The notes: generated by a model not told the origin, from the letters alone. A DNA stretch of 64,000 nucleotides from Enterobacter sichuanensis (GCF_002939185.1 NZ_POVL01000004.1:84650-148649), one strand, 5' to 3'; shown: positions 11,707 through 21,814, counted from the first letter of the stretch. Translations and numbers: made by a program.

Positions 11707-12852
11707 TTAGCGGGTCAAATCATCGAAGAATTTTTTGACGCCATCGAAGAAGCTTTTGGAGCGTGGGCTGTTTTTCTCACCCGTCGGGCCACCAAAGCTC
11801 TCCTGCAACTCTTTCAGCAGCTGTTTCTGCTTATCGTTCAGGCCAACCGGTGTTTCCACAACGACGCGGCACAGCAGGTCGCCCTGTGCGCCCCCGCGAA
11901 CGGATTTAACGCCTTTACCGCGCATGCGGAACAGCTTACCGGTCTGGGTTTCGCCAGGAATTTTCAGGTTCACGCGGCCATCCAGCGTCGGGACTTCAAT
12001 TTCGCCACCGAGGGCTGCCATCGCGAAGTTGATCGGCACTTCACAGTACAGGTTGTTGCCTTCGCGCTCGAAGATAGCGTGCTGCTTGACCTGCACCTGA
12101 ACGTACAGATCGCCCGCCGGTGCGCCGTGTTCGCCGGCTTCGCCTTCGCCAGCCAGACGGATGCGGTCGCCCGTATCGACCCCAGCCGGGATTTTAACGG
12201 ACAGGGTTTTGGTTTTCTCAACGCGACCGTGACCATGGCATTTGGTGCAGGGATCTTTGATCAGCGTACCGCGACCATGGCAGTGCGGACAGGCCTGCTG
12301 CACCGCGAAGAACCCCTGACGCATCTGTACCTGGCCAGAACCGTGACAGGTTGGACAGGTCTGCGGCTGAGTGCCCGCTTTCGCGCCGCTGCCGTGGCAC
12401 ACGTCACACTCTTCCAGCGTTGGAATACGGATCTCTTTGGTGACACCGCGAACGGCCTCTTCCAGCGTCAGCTCCATGTTGTAGCGCAGGTCCGCGCCAC
12501 GCGCCGCGCGCTGACGTCCACGACCACCACCGAAGATGTCGCCAAACACATCGCCAAAGATGTCGCTGAAGTCAGCGCCGCCGCCAAAGCCGCCGCCGCC
12601 GAATCCACCGCCGCCCATGCCGCCCTGTTCAAAGGCTGCGTGACCGTACTGGTCATAGGCTGCACGTTTTTGTGCATCGGTCAGGACTTCGTAGGCTTCT
12701 TTGATCTCTTTAAATTTGGCTTCAGCCTCTTTGTCACCCTGATTACGGTCCGGGTGGAATTTCATGGCCAGGCGCTTATACGCCTTTTTGATTTCACGCT
12801 CTTCCGCAGTTTTCGGAACGCCTAAAATCTCGTAATAGTCTTGCTTTGCCAT
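11707..12852 (-). CDS. dnaJ: Chaperone protein DnaJ (Hsp40)
   Basis: DnaJ is the cochaperone that delivers substrates to DnaK and stimulates its ATPase. It has 381 residues starting [11 protein letters not shown]. The upstream in-frame start at 12876 is rejected on family length. The J domain has HPD at 33-35. A Gly/Phe-rich stretch follows near 76-95, with one extra GGGFGG-like unit relative to the 376-residue E. coli protein. Four CxxCxGxG zinc motifs ([32 protein letters not shown]) follow, then the C-terminal binding domains. It is cotranscribed with dnaK. Confidence 0.98.
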   Translation of the reverse strand: MAKQDYYEILGVPKTAEEREIKKAYKRLAMKFHPDRNQGDKEAEAKFKEIKEAYEVLTDAQKRAAYDQYGHAAFEQGGMGGGGFGGGGFGGGADFSDIFGDVFGDIFGGGRGRQRAARGADLRYNMELTLEEAVRGVTKEIRIPTLEECDVCHGSGAKAGTQPQTCPTCHGSGQVQMRQGFFAVQQACPHCHGRGTLIKDPCTKCHGHGRVEKTKTLSVKIPAGVDTGDRIRLAGEGEAGEHGAPAGDLYVQVQVKQHAIFEREGNNLYCEVPINFAMAALGGEIEVPTLDGRVNLKIPGETQTGKLFRMRGKGVKSVRGGAQGDLLCRVVVETPVGLNDKQKQLLKELQESFGGPTGEKNSPRSKSFFDGVKKFFDDLTR

Positions 12853-12880
12853 TGGTTTTTTTAAGCCCCTTAACATGCGA

Positions 12881-12913
12881 GCACGGGCGTGGAGAATTCT
12901 CCTACGCCCGTGC
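12881..12913 (-). other. Stem-loop in the dnaK-dnaJ intercistronic gap
   Basis: GCACGGGCGT (12881-12890) pairs with ACGCCCGTGC (12904-12913), and the pairing continues inward through GGAGAA/TTCTCC with one bulged base. There is no T run on the minus strand, so an mRNA processing or stability element is more likely than a terminator. A second small hairpin (CCCTG CAT CAGGG) lies at 12924-12936. Confidence 0.6.
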
Positions 12914-12939
12914 CGATTAATTACCCTGCATCAGGGCGA

Positions 12940-14853
12940 TTATTTTTTATCTTTAACTTCTTCGAACTCAGCGTCGACAACGTCGTCGTCTTTCGCGTTG
13001 TTCGCTGAAGCGTCAGCACCTGCCTGCTGTTGCGCGTGCTGCTGCTGAGCGATTTCCATCAGCTTCTGAGAAGCCTGAGCCAGTTCCTGCATCTTCGCTT
13101 CGATGTCCGCTTTATCTTCACCTTTCAGTGAGGATTCCAGCGCACTCAGTGCAGCGTCGATAGCCGTTTTGTCTTCCGCTGGCAGTTTATCGCCTGCTTC
13201 TTCAACCTGCTTACGGGTGCTGTGCAGCAGATGGTCGCCCTGGTTACGGGTCTGAACCAGCTCTTCGAACTTACGGTCAGATTCCGCGTTAGCTTCCGCT
13301 TCACGAACCATTTTCTGGATCTCTTCCTCATTCAGACCGGAAGAGGCCTTGATGGTGATCTTCTGCTCTTTACCGCTGTTTTTGTCTTTCGCAGACACGT
13401 GCAGAATACCGTCAGCATCGATGTCGAAGGTGACTTCGATCTGAGGCATACCGCGCGGCGCCGGGTTGATACCGTCCAGGTTGAACTGACCCAGAGATTT
13501 GTTATCAGATGCGCGCTTACGTTCACCCTGCAGCACATGGATGGTTACCGCAGACTGGTTGTCTTCGGCGGTAGAGAATACCTGGCTGTGCTTGGTTGGG
13601 ATAGTGGTGTTTTTGTTGATGAGCGCAGTCATCACACCGCCCATGGTTTCGATACCCAGAGACAGCGGGGTAACGTCCAGCAGCAGTACATCTTTCACTT
13701 CACCGGTCAGTACGCCACCCTGAACCGCAGCACCGATAGCAACCGCTTCGTCCGGGTTAACGTCTTTACGTGGCTCTTTACCAAAGAACTCCGCCACTTT
13801 CTTCTGAACCATTGGCATACGGGTCTGGCCGCCAACGAGGATAACGTCGTTGATGTCAGACACGGACAGGCCAGCGTCCTGCAGCGCTACTTTCAGCGGC
13901 TCGATAGAACGGTTCACCAGGTCTTCTACCAGGCTTTCCAGTTTCGCACGGGTCACTTTGATGTTCATGTGTTTAGGACCGGTCGCGTCTGCAGTGATGT
14001 ACGGCAGGTTCACGTCGGTCTGCTGAGCGGAAGACAGTTCGATCTTCGCTTTCTCAGCGGCTTCTTTCAGGCGCTGCATAGCCAGCGGGTCATTACGCAG
14101 GTCAATGCCCTGATCTTTCTTAAACTCGTCAACGAGGTAGTTGATCAGACGGGTATCGAAGTCTTCACCACCCAGATGAGTATCACCGTTGGTTGCCAGA
14201 ACTTCGAAGGTTTTTTCGCCGTCAACGTCGTCGATTTCGATAATAGAGATATCGAAGGTACCACCACCCAGGTCGTAAACCGCGATAGTACGGTTGCCGA
14301 CTTCTTTATCCAGACCGTAAGCCAGTGCAGCCGCGGTAGGTTCGTTGATGATACGTTTGACTTCCAGACCTGCGATACGGCCAGCATCTTTGGTTGCCTG
14401 ACGCTGAGCATCGTTGAAGTAAGCAGGTACGGTGATAACAGCTTCGGTTACCGGCTCACCCAGGTAATCTTCAGCCGTTTTCTTCATTTTTTTCAGCACT
14501 TCAGCAGAGATCTGCGGTGGTGCAGTTTTGGTGCCTTTCACATCAAGCCACGCATCGCCGTTGTCTGCCGCGATGATTTTGTAAGGCATGATAGAAACGT
14601 CACGCTGAACTTCTTCGTCCTGGAAGCGGCGGCCGATCAGGCGTTTAATCGCAAACAGGGTGTTTTGCGGGTTTGTCACTGCCTGACGTTTAGCCGGCTG
14701 ACCAACCAGAGTTTCACCATCCTGGGTATAAGCAATGATAGAAGGCGTGGTGCGATCGCCCTCGGCGTTCTCCAGCACACGAGCAGTAGTGCCATCCATA
14801 ATCGCTACACAAGAGTTGGTCGTACCCAGGTCGATACCAATAATTTTACCCAT
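12940..14853 (-). CDS. dnaK: Chaperone protein DnaK (Hsp70)
   Basis: DnaK is the main cytoplasmic Hsp70. It binds hydrophobic peptides in an ATP-controlled cycle with DnaJ and GrpE, and it restrains sigma-32. It has 637 residues against 638 in E. coli. The N-terminal ATPase domain ([13 protein letters not shown] at 5-17, [11 protein letters not shown] near 194-204) is followed by the interdomain linker [11 protein letters not shown], the substrate domain, and a lidded helical tail ending EEVKDKK. It is preceded by two heat-shock promoters and followed by dnaJ after 87 bp. Confidence 0.99.
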   Translation of the reverse strand: MGKIIGIDLGTTNSCVAIMDGTTARVLENAEGDRTTPSIIAYTQDGETLVGQPAKRQAVTNPQNTLFAIKRLIGRRFQDEEVQRDVSIMPYKIIAADNGDAWLDVKGTKTAPPQISAEVLKKMKKTAEDYLGEPVTEAVITVPAYFNDAQRQATKDAGRIAGLEVKRIINEPTAAALAYGLDKEVGNRTIAVYDLGGGTFDISIIEIDDVDGEKTFEVLATNGDTHLGGEDFDTRLINYLVDEFKKDQGIDLRNDPLAMQRLKEAAEKAKIELSSAQQTDVNLPYITADATGPKHMNIKVTRAKLESLVEDLVNRSIEPLKVALQDAGLSVSDINDVILVGGQTRMPMVQKKVAEFFGKEPRKDVNPDEAVAIGAAVQGGVLTGEVKDVLLLDVTPLSLGIETMGGVMTALINKNTTIPTKHSQVFSTAEDNQSAVTIHVLQGERKRASDNKSLGQFNLDGINPAPRGMPQIEVTFDIDADGILHVSAKDKNSGKEQKITIKASSGLNEEEIQKMVREAEANAESDRKFEELVQTRNQGDHLLHSTRKQVEEAGDKLPAEDKTAIDAALSALESSLKGEDKADIEAKMQELAQASQKLMEIAQQQHAQQQAGADASANNAKDDDVVDAEFEEVKDKK

Positions 14854-14900
14854 CTAAACGTCTCCACTAAAAATTCAGTCAACATGTGGTTGTGTACCTG

Positions 14901-14938
14901 TAATAAGGGCAGATCGTGCTTTTTCAACTGCCCAGATT
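14901..14938 (-). promoter_or_regulatory. dnaK P2-like heat-shock promoter
   Basis: On the minus strand GTTGAAA (around 14932-14938) is followed after a short spacer by CCCTTATTA (14901-14909). This matches the layout of the start-proximal dnaKp2 sigma-32 promoter of E. coli. Confidence 0.6.
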
Positions 14939-14975
14939 TGATTTTTTTCAGGTCCACACACTGCGGTTGACTACA

Positions 14976-15006
14976 AGATGGGGTCGCTGCGACATCCATC
15001 AAGGGG
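14976..15006 (-). promoter_or_regulatory. dnaK P1 sigma-32 promoter
   Basis: On the minus strand CCCCTTGAT (14998-15006) and CCCCATCT (14976-14983) are separated by 14 bp. This is nearly the consensus heat-shock promoter CTTGAA-N13/15-CCCCATNT, and it is close to the E. coli dnaKp1 sequence. Confidence 0.88.
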
Positions 15007-15149
15007 GAATGATAAAAAAAATTTTAATTTCACCCTGATGAGATCATAGACGCCATCGATTGCGCCCATTATGATGCCGCGCCCCGTCAGGGAGAACTGA
15101 CGCGGGTTTAACCATTTCACCATTTTAATGATGATTTTTTTGAGGACTT

Positions 15150-15716
15150 ATGGGCAACACTAAGTTGGCTAATCCGGCTCCGCTGGGCCTGATGGGTTTT
15201 GGCATGACCACTATTCTGCTGAACCTGCACAATATCGGGATGTTCCCGATGGATGGCATCATCCTGGCGATGGGCATTTTTTACGGCGGTATCGCGCAAA
15301 TCTTCGCGGGCCTGCTGGAATATAAGAAAGGTAACACCTTCGGCTTAACCGCCTTCACCTCTTACGGTTCATTCTGGCTGACCCTGGTAGCCATTCTGCT
15401 GCTGCCTAAAATGGGTATGGCAGAGGCGGCAAACGCCCACTTCCTGGGCGTCTACCTGGGACTGTGGGGCGTTTTCACCCTGTTCATGTTCTTCGGTACT
15501 CTGAAAGGCAACCGCATGCTGCAGTTCGTTTTCCTGAGCCTGACCGTGCTGTTCGCCCTGCTGGCGATTGGCCACCTGGTGGATAACGAAGGCATCGTTC
15601 ACGTTGCCGGCTGGATTGGTCTGGTTTGCGGCGCAAGCGCTATCTACCTGGCAATGGGTGAAGTGCTGAACGAACAGTTTGATCGCACCGTTCTACCGAT
15701 TGGTGAAAAACACTGA
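15150..15716 (+). CDS. satP: Acetate/succinate:H+ symporter
   Basis: SatP (YaaH) is an inner-membrane acetate and succinate transporter of the GPR1/FUN34/YaaH family. It has 188 residues, as in E. coli. The family signature NPAPLGLMGFGMTT is at residues 8-21, and six hydrophobic segments follow. It is divergent from dnaK. Its last 24 bp overlap the 3' end of the convergent MFS gene, and a strong hairpin lies 8 bp after its stop codon. yaaW and yaaI, which flank satP in E. coli, are absent. Confidence 0.96.
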   Translation: MGNTKLANPAPLGLMGFGMTTILLNLHNIGMFPMDGIILAMGIFYGGIAQIFAGLLEYKKGNTFGLTAFTSYGSFWLTLVAILLLPKMGMAEAANAHFLGVYLGLWGVFTLFMFFGTLKGNRMLQFVFLSLTVLFALLAIGHLVDNEGIVHVAGWIGLVCGASAIYLAMGEVLNEQFDRTVLPIGEKH

Positions 15717-17015
15717 TCCTTCTGTCGTGCCCGCCTCGCGGGCACGACATCCCCACGCCTGACGAAGCCACATCCCCAGTATCAGTCCCATCACCGAAAG
15801 TGCGAGCACATACCAGGCGGGCGCCATCGGTGACACGCCCATCAGCACGGTAACCGCAATCGGCGTCAGTCCGCCAAAAATGGCATACGACACGTTGTAA
15901 GAGAATGAGATCCCGGTGAAGCGAACCTCTGGCGGGAACGCACGCACCATCACATAGGGCACCGCGCCGACAACGCCCACACACAGCCCGACCACGCCGT
16001 ACAGCAGGAACAGCTGTTCAGGATGACTGCCTGCAAGGTGGTAAAACGCCCAGCTGGAGGCAGCCAGTAACAGGCTACCGACGATAAAGGTGATGCTGGC
16101 ACCGAAACGATCCGCCGCCAGCCCGGCGGCCAAACAGCCAAAACAGAGCATAATGGTTGCGATACTGTTCGCCTGTAACGTCACGGCTGGCGCGAAACCA
16201 TACTGTTTCTGCAGCCAGACCGGCGACATTAATATCACCACCACAATCCCTGCTGAAAGCAGCCAGGTGAGCAGCATCGACACCACCACCGCTTTTTTAT
16301 GGCGTACCACGACGGCTTTCACCGGCAGCTCCTGCGCCAGCGCCTTACGCTGCTGCATCTCGAGGAATATTGGCGTTTCCTGCAGCCAGCGACGCAGATA
16401 CATCGCCACCAGACCAAACGCCCCGCCCAGCAGGAACGGCACACGCCAGCCCCAGTCGAGAACGGCCTGCTGCGTCATGCTGGTGTTTACAATGGTCGCG
16501 ACCACCGACCCCAGCAAGATCCCGACGGTCAGACCCGCCGTTAAGGTTCCACAGGCGATACCTATCCGCCGCGCCGGAACATGCTCCGCCACAAACACCC
16601 AGGCTCCAGGAACCTCACCACCAATGGCTGCCCCCTGCAGCACGCGCATCAGTAACAGCAGCAATGGCGCGAGTATGCCCATCGAGGCATAGGTGGGCAA
16701 CAGACCAATGGCCAGCGTGGGTACCGCCATCAGCAGAATGCTGAGGGTAAACATCTTCTTACGGCCAACCAGATCGCCAAAGTGAGCCATGATAATGCCG
16801 CCCAGCGGACGCGCCAGATACCCGGCGGCAAAAATGCCGAAGGTTTGTACCTGACGCAGCCACTCGGGGATATCCGCCGGGAAGAAGAGTTCTCCCACCA
16901 CGGCGGCGAAGAAGACGAAGATGATAAAATCGTAAAACTCCAGCGCGCCGCCTAAGGCCGCAAGCGTAAGGGTTTTATAGTCCTGTCGATTCAGAGGTCG
17001 GGTGTTATGTGACAT
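15693..17015 (-). CDS. MFS transporter, metabolite:H+ symporter type
   Basis: This is a 440-residue, 12-segment major facilitator protein of the metabolite:H+ symporter (ProP/KgtP/ShiA-like) group. Signs are the N-terminal GGALEFYDFIIF at about 18-29, the loop motif GDLVGRKKMF near 81-90, and EVPGAWVFVAEH, typical of the family. The substrate cannot be read from the sequence; organic acids, osmolytes and citrate are all possible. It sits between mog and satP, where E. coli K-12 has no gene. Its last 16 residues are encoded across a hairpin and the satP 3' end, so a shorter ancestral C-terminus is possible. Confidence 0.85.
   Translation of the reverse strand: MSHNTRPLNRQDYKTLTLAALGGALEFYDFIIFVFFAAVVGELFFPADIPEWLRQVQTFGIFAAGYLARPLGGIIMAHFGDLVGRKKMFTLSILLMAVPTLAIGLLPTYASMGILAPLLLLLMRVLQGAAIGGEVPGAWVFVAEHVPARRIGIACGTLTAGLTVGILLGSVVATIVNTSMTQQAVLDWGWRVPFLLGGAFGLVAMYLRRWLQETPIFLEMQQRKALAQELPVKAVVVRHKKAVVVSMLLTWLLSAGIVVVILMSPVWLQKQYGFAPAVTLQANSIATIMLCFGCLAAGLAADRFGASITFIVGSLLLAASSWAFYHLAGSHPEQLFLLYGVVGLCVGVVGAVPYVMVRAFPPEVRFTGISFSYNVSYAIFGGLTPIAVTVLMGVSPMAPAWYVLALSVMGLILGMWLRQAWGCRAREAGTTEGSVFFTNR
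15724..15748. other. Perfect hairpin inside the satP/MFS convergent 3' ends
   Basis: GTCGTGCCCGC (15724-15734) is exactly complementary to GCGGGCACGAC (15738-15748) with a 3-nt loop. It begins 8 nt after the satP stop and lies inside the MFS coding end. No T run follows on either strand. Confidence 0.7.
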
Positions 17016-17136
17016 AGCGAACCCTTTAGCATAGTTGTGGATTTATTTTTACAGCAAACGTAAAGAAAAAATTACTATACCGTAAAACCTTTACCACGCC
17101 ATCGCCGCTTCAGCTAATGTCACATAATCATTATTT

Positions 17137-17724
17137 TCAGGAGATTGTTTCGCGACGCGCGCTTTTAGGACGAAATGCTGCTACCACTTTCTCATCGGTT
17201 TCCACATAAGGACCGTCAAGCAGCTGTATACAATACGGTACACTGGCGAAAATGCCCTGCACGATGACGTTACCGTCGTCCGATTTCAGCCCTTCCAGCG
17301 TCTCTTTGATCGACTTCGGCTGGCCAGGCAGGTTCAGAATCAACGCCTGTTTGCGGATTACGCCCACCTGACGGGAGAGAATGGCCGTCGGGACAAAGTG
17401 TAGACTGATCTGCCGCATCTGTTCGCCAAAGCCCGGCATTTCACGATCGGCGATGGCCAGCGTCGCGTCCGGCGTCACATCGCGACGCGCAGGACCGGTT
17501 CCGCCGGTGGTCAGCACGAGGTGGCAGCTCATCTCATCCACCAGCTCACAAAGCGTCTGCTCAATGATTGGCTGTTCGTCAGGGATCAGGCGGGTCTGGA
17601 TTTCAAACGGCGTGGTCAGCGCGTTGCCAAGCCACTCTTCAAGCGCAGGGATGCCTTTATCCTGATATACACCGCTGGAGGCGCGGTCAGAAATCGACAC
17701 CAGGCCGATGCGTAAGGTATTCAT
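17137..17724 (-). CDS. mog: Molybdopterin adenylyltransferase
   Basis: Mog adenylates molybdopterin, the activation step before molybdenum insertion in Moco synthesis. It has 195 residues starting MNTLRIGLVSISD. Two upstream in-frame Met codons are discounted because the E. coli protein starts here. The MoaB/Mog family motif TTGGTGPARRD is at 72-82. It lies downstream of talB on the same strand with a gap of about 110 bp containing a hairpin, and upstream of the inserted MFS gene. Confidence 0.97.
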   Translation of the reverse strand: MNTLRIGLVSISDRASSGVYQDKGIPALEEWLGNALTTPFEIQTRLIPDEQPIIEQTLCELVDEMSCHLVLTTGGTGPARRDVTPDATLAIADREMPGFGEQMRQISLHFVPTAILSRQVGVIRKQALILNLPGQPKSIKETLEGLKSDDGNVIVQGIFASVPYCIQLLDGPYVETDEKVVAAFRPKSARRETIS

Positions 17725-17799
17725 ATTCATTCCATTCAAAAGTACTGATTAAAGGGAATGATACACGCAGAGGGGAATTTCAGACAGAGTACGTAAGAA

Positions 17800-17829
17800 G
17801 TCGCGTGGCCGGGAACCCAGCCACGCGGA
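17800..17829 (-). terminator. Hairpin after talB, likely terminator
   Basis: CGCGTGGC and GCCACGCG (17802-17809 and 17820-17827) form a stem 4 bp after the talB stop codon. The following minus-strand bases (ACTTCTTACG) are only weakly T-rich, so termination may be partial and allow some mog read-through. Confidence 0.55.
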
Positions 17830-17833
17830 ATGA

Positions 17834-18787
17834 TTACAGCAGGTCGCCGATCATTTTTTCCAGTTTTTCCTGGTCGATAGCAAACTTACGGATACCGTCC
17901 GCCAGTTTGTCTACCGCCATTGGATCCTGGTTGTGCTGCCACAAGAACTCGGACTCAGTGATGCGCTCCGGACGTGCTTTCACTTCACCGGTGTAAGACA
18001 GTTTACGCTCCAGGGTACCTTCGCTTTCAGCCAGCTCTTTCAGCAGTGCAGGCGCGATGGTCAGGCGGTCACAGCCAGCCAGCTCAATGATTTCGCCGAC
18101 GTTACGGAAGCTTGCGCCCATAACGACAGTCTCATAGCCGTGCTGCTTGTAGTATTCGTAGATTTCAGTCACGGAAATCACGCCTGGATCTTCAGACGCC
18201 GCGTACTCTTTCTTATCGGTGTTGGCTTTGTACCAGTCCAGAATACGGCCCACGAACGGAGAAATCAGGTACACACCGGCTTCGGCACACGCACGCGCCT
18301 GCGCGAAGGAGAAGAGCAGAGTCAGGTTACAGTTGATACCGTCTTTTTCCAGCTGCTCTGCCGCACGGATGCCCTGCCAGGTCGAAGCCAGTTTGATCAG
18401 GATACGGTCGTTGCTGATGCCCGCATCGTTGTACATTTTGATCAGGCGTTTTGCTTTCGCGATAGACGCTTCGGTGTCGTAGGACAGACGCGCATCCACT
18501 TCGGTAGAGATACGGCCAGGCACCAGCTTCAGAATTTCCAGACCGATGTTCACGGCCAGTTTGTCAGTGGCATCCACAACCTGCTGCGCGCGGTCGTTGC
18601 TCTGCGCTTTCGCCCAAGTCACAGCGTCGTCAATCAGTTTGCGATACTCAGGGATCTGTGCGGCGTTAAGGATCAGAGAAGGGTTAGTTGTGGCATCCTG
18701 CGGCTGGTACAGCTTCATTGCCGCGATATCTCCGGTGTCAGCTACGACAGTGGTGAACTGACGAAGGGAGGTCAATTTATCCGTCAT
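17834..18787 (-). CDS. talB: Transaldolase B
   Basis: TalB is the cytoplasmic pentose-phosphate enzyme that moves a dihydroxyacetone unit from sedoheptulose 7-phosphate to glyceraldehyde 3-phosphate. It has 317 residues, the E. coli length. The Schiff-base Lys132 lies in [11 protein letters not shown], and the substrate-binding NPSL is at 35-38. It is divergent from yaaJ across 262 bp in which I see no further gene. Confidence 0.98.
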   Translation of the reverse strand: MTDKLTSLRQFTTVVADTGDIAAMKLYQPQDATTNPSLILNAAQIPEYRKLIDDAVTWAKAQSNDRAQQVVDATDKLAVNIGLEILKLVPGRISTEVDARLSYDTEASIAKAKRLIKMYNDAGISNDRILIKLASTWQGIRAAEQLEKDGINCNLTLLFSFAQARACAEAGVYLISPFVGRILDWYKANTDKKEYAASEDPGVISVTEIYEYYKQHGYETVVMGASFRNVGEIIELAGCDRLTIAPALLKELAESEGTLERKLSYTGEVKARPERITESEFLWQHNQDPMAVDKLADGIRKFAIDQEKLEKMIGDLL

Positions 18788-19049
18788 GATAGTGTTTCTC
18801 TTTTAACGTGCCCTGGATAATTCACGCTACCGACAGCATGCCTGCAGCGGAAAAATGACAGGTTTACTTGTTAGGGGGATGTAACCGGTCTGCCCTGATG
18901 ATAACACGACAGAGGGGTAGCGCAACCGCAGACAGTGCGCTTAGGCAGAGTATGATAAACTCGGAATATTAACAGCCTGCTAAGCAACAGCATGCTCAAT
19001 CAGTGGTAGCGCTTACATATTCACTTTGGCATCAACAAGAGGGACGTTA

Positions 19050-20480
19050 ATGCCTGATTTCTTTTTCTTTATTAACGAAGTCCTGTGGGGTTCGATAATG
19101 ATTTACCTGCTTCTGGGAGCAGGTATTTGGTTTACGCTACGCAGCGGGTTTATCCAGTTTCGCTATATCCGCAAGTTTGGCAGAAGTCTGAAAAACAGCG
19201 TCACGCCCCAGCCGGGTGGATTAACCTCGTTCCAGGCACTCTGCACCAGCCTTGCGGCACGCCTCGGTAGCGGAAATCTGGCGGGGGTGGCGCTGGCCAT
19301 CAGCGCCGGCGGGCCAGGCGCAGTGTTCTGGATGTGGGTGACGGCGCTGCTCGGTATGGCCACCGCTTTTGCCGAAAGCGCGCTCGCACAACTCTACAAA
19401 GAGAAAGATAAAAACGGTCAGTTCCGCGGCGGCCCTGCCTGGTACATGGCGCGTGGCTTAGGGATGCGCTGGATGGGCGTCCTGTTCTCGCTTTTTTTAC
19501 TGCTCGCTTACGGTCTTATCTTTAACACCGTTCAGGCTAACTCGGTCGCCCATGCCCTGCGCTATGCCTTCGCGTGTCCGGAGTGGCTCGCTGGTAGCGT
19601 TTTAGCCCTCGTCGTTCTGCTCGCCCTTTCTGCCGGTCTTAAAGGTATCGCCCGCCTGATGCAATGGCTGGTTCCTCTCATCGCGCTGATCTGGATCGCC
19701 GCGAGCCTGCTCGTCGCGGCAATGCATCTCGATCAGGTGCCCGGCGTCATAATGACCATCGTCAAAAGCGCCTTTGGCTGGCGTGAGGTCGCATCCGGCG
19801 CGCTGGGCTACACCTTCAGTCAGGCGCTGATGGCGGGTTTTCAGCGCGGCATGTTTTCCAATGAAGCCGGTATGGGGTCAACACCCAATGCAGCCGCAGC
19901 CGCGGCTTCGTGGCCGCCGCACCCGGCCGCACAAGGCATTGTGCAGATGATCGGCGTCTTTACCGATACCATCATTATCTGTTCCGCCAGCGCCATGATT
20001 TTGCTGCTGGCAGGCCCTGTCTCACATTCGTCGGGAACGGCCGGAATACAGCTTCTCCAGCAGGCGCTCGTGAACCTCACCGGCGGCTGGGGAGCGGGGT
20101 TTGTCTCGCTCATCCTGCTGCTGTTTGCCTTCAGTTCGATCGTGGTAAATTACCTCTACGCCGAAAACAACCTTATTTTCCTGAAGTTTGACTCCCGCGC
20201 CGCCATCGGCACGCTTCGCCTGGGCGTCATACTGATGGTGGTAGCAGGCTCCCTGCTCAGCATGCCGCTGGTCTGGCAACTGGCTGATATCATCATGGCT
20301 CTGATGGCGATCACTAACCTCACGGCGATCCTGCTGCTCTCGCCCGTAGTGACCCTGATTGCGAAAGACTACCTTCGTCAGCGTAAACTGGGTGTGTCAC
20401 CGGTCTTTGATCCCGCGCGTTATCCGGATATTAAAGCGCAACTTGCCCCCGGCACGTGGGATGATTTGCCGCGGCAATAA
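19050..20480 (+). CDS. yaaJ: Alanine/glycine:cation symporter family transporter
   Basis: YaaJ is an inner-membrane amino-acid transporter of the AGCS family, predicted to take up small neutral amino acids with Na+ or H+. It has 476 residues starting MPDFFFFINEVLWGS. The earlier in-frame start at 19026 is rejected because AGAGGGAC is a ribosome site for the ATG at 19050 and the family length is 476. Family features include SLAARLGSGNLAGVALAI near 71-88 and FSNEAGMGSTPNAAAAA in the middle. The substrate has not been settled for the E. coli orthologue. Confidence 0.93.
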   Translation: MPDFFFFINEVLWGSIMIYLLLGAGIWFTLRSGFIQFRYIRKFGRSLKNSVTPQPGGLTSFQALCTSLAARLGSGNLAGVALAISAGGPGAVFWMWVTALLGMATAFAESALAQLYKEKDKNGQFRGGPAWYMARGLGMRWMGVLFSLFLLLAYGLIFNTVQANSVAHALRYAFACPEWLAGSVLALVVLLALSAGLKGIARLMQWLVPLIALIWIAASLLVAAMHLDQVPGVIMTIVKSAFGWREVASGALGYTFSQALMAGFQRGMFSNEAGMGSTPNAAAAAASWPPHPAAQGIVQMIGVFTDTIIICSASAMILLLAGPVSHSSGTAGIQLLQQALVNLTGGWGAGFVSLILLLFAFSSIVVNYLYAENNLIFLKFDSRAAIGTLRLGVILMVVAGSLLSMPLVWQLADIIMALMAITNLTAILLLSPVVTLIAKDYLRQRKLGVSPVFDPARYPDIKAQLAPGTWDDLPRQ

Positions 20481-20546
20481 CAGCTATCGATCAATTCAGG
20501 GCGATTTTTTGCTAAAGTCGCTCTAAATTTCCTGCAAGGACTGGAT

Positions 20547-21320
20547 ATGCTGATTCTGATTTCACCTGCAAAAACGCTCGACTACCAGAGCCCGCTCGCC
20601 ACCGAGCGCTATACCCAGCCTGAATTGCTGGACTATTCCCAACAGCTGATTCACGAAGCGCGCAAGCTCTCCGCACCGCAAATCGCCTCGCTGATGAGCA
20701 TCAGCGATAAGCTGGCAGATCTTAACGCAACCCGTTTTCACGAGTGGCACCCGGATTTCACCCCCGCTAACGCCCGCCAGGCCATTCTGGCATTTAAAGG
20801 CGATGTCTATACCGGCCTGCAGGCGGAAGATTTTAGCGAAGCTGATTTCGATTTTGCCCAGCAGCATCTGCGCATGCTGTCGGGTCTGTATGGCGTACTG
20901 CGTCCGCTGGATTTGATGCAGCCGTACCGTCTGGAGATGGGCATTCGCCTGGAAAATGCCAAAGGCAAAGACCTGTACCATTTCTGGGGCGATATCATCA
21001 CCGACAAGCTAAATGCGGCGCTGCGCGCTCAGGGCGATAACGTGGTGATTAACCTGGCGTCGGATGAATACTACAAGTCGGTGAAACCGAAAAAACTGGA
21101 TGCGGAAATCATCAAGCCGGTATTCCTCGACGAGAAGAACGGTAAGTTCAAAGTGATCAGCTTCTACGCCAAGAAAGCGCGCGGCCTGATGAGCCGTTAC
21201 ATCATCCAGAACCGCCTGACGAAGCCGGAGCAGTTAACCGCCTTCAACAGCGAAGGCTATTTCTTTGACGAGGCGTCGTCAGGGAAAGGTGAACTGGTGT
21301 TTAAGCGCCACGAGCAGTAA
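20547..21320 (+). CDS. yaaA: Peroxide stress protein YaaA (UPF0246)
   Basis: In E. coli, YaaA lowers intracellular iron and limits Fenton damage during hydrogen peroxide stress and belongs to the OxyR response. It is a DNA-binding UPF0246 fold protein. It has 257 residues (258 in E. coli) starting [13 protein letters not shown]. The family blocks [20 protein letters not shown] and [10 protein letters not shown] are intact. It lies 66 bp after yaaJ on the same strand. I see no obvious OxyR site. Confidence 0.94.
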   Translation: MLILISPAKTLDYQSPLATERYTQPELLDYSQQLIHEARKLSAPQIASLMSISDKLADLNATRFHEWHPDFTPANARQAILAFKGDVYTGLQAEDFSEADFDFAQQHLRMLSGLYGVLRPLDLMQPYRLEMGIRLENAKGKDLYHFWGDIITDKLNAALRAQGDNVVINLASDEYYKSVKPKKLDAEIIKPVFLDEKNGKFKVISFYAKKARGLMSRYIIQNRLTKPEQLTAFNSEGYFFDEASSGKGELVFKRHEQ

Positions 21321-21325
21321 AACAG

Positions 21326-21349
21326 AACCCCGCCAGCTGGCGGGGTTTT
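21326..21349. terminator. Bidirectional terminator between yaaA and the DUF2502 gene
   Basis: AACCCCGCCAGC and its complement GCTGGCGGGGTT form an uninterrupted palindrome followed by TTTT on the plus strand. It serves both convergent genes. Confidence 0.85.
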
Positions 21350-21352
21350 GCA

Positions 21353-21649
21353 TTAATGGTGTTTCCAGTCCGGGCCCGGACGATGATCGCCATGGCGACG
21401 ATCGTCATGATGGTGGTCACGCTCGCGATGTTCATCGTGGGGACGCCAGTGGTTATCGCGCCAGTCATAATGCGCCTTCCACCAGTCATGATCGCGCCAG
21501 CGACCGCCATCCCAGTAGTGACCGTTATTATCCCGATCGCCAATCTGCAGTTTGACCGCCGGAACCAGAGTAATTTCGGATGCCTGTACCGCCATGGGAG
21601 CGACCAGCATCAGTGAAAGCGCAATCAGCGCAGGTTTCAGTTTTGACAT
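21353..21649 (-). CDS. yaaX: Periplasmic His-rich DUF2502 protein
   Basis: This is a small exported protein of unknown role, 98 residues. A Sec signal peptide is at 1-23 ([16 protein letters not shown], cut after VQA). The mature part is very polar, with repeated WRDHDW-type units around 50-70 and a tail (72-98) in which His and Asp alternate and which ends DWKHH. The tail looks suited to binding divalent metals, but that is inference. Family and position match E. coli YaaX. It is convergent with yaaA and shares its terminator. Confidence 0.85.
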   Translation of the reverse strand: MSKLKPALIALSLMLVAPMAVQASEITLVPAVKLQIGDRDNNGHYWDGGRWRDHDWWKAHYDWRDNHWRPHDEHRERDHHHDDRRHGDHRPGPDWKHH

Positions 21650-21814
21650 CGGTGACTCCTTATTCTCTGTGCCCGATATGGGCCGATGTAAGGAGATTAC
21701 GCGAGGGGAACGGGGGATGTTATTCTCTGCAATCCTAAACGCTAAGTGACCGCATTTATTGGGAATTTCTGCTTTTTCCCTGCTATTTTTCTCCTTAATT
21801 TCTTCACAAAAAAA

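Noticed and set aside
11683..12825. 380-codon plus-strand ORF opposite dnaJ
   Set aside because: Antisense shadow; low-complexity Ala-rich part mirrors the DnaJ Gly/Phe region.
13222..14970. 582-codon plus-strand ORF opposite dnaK
   Set aside because: Long antisense frames opposite dnaK are a known artefact of its codon bias; it also runs through both dnaK promoters.
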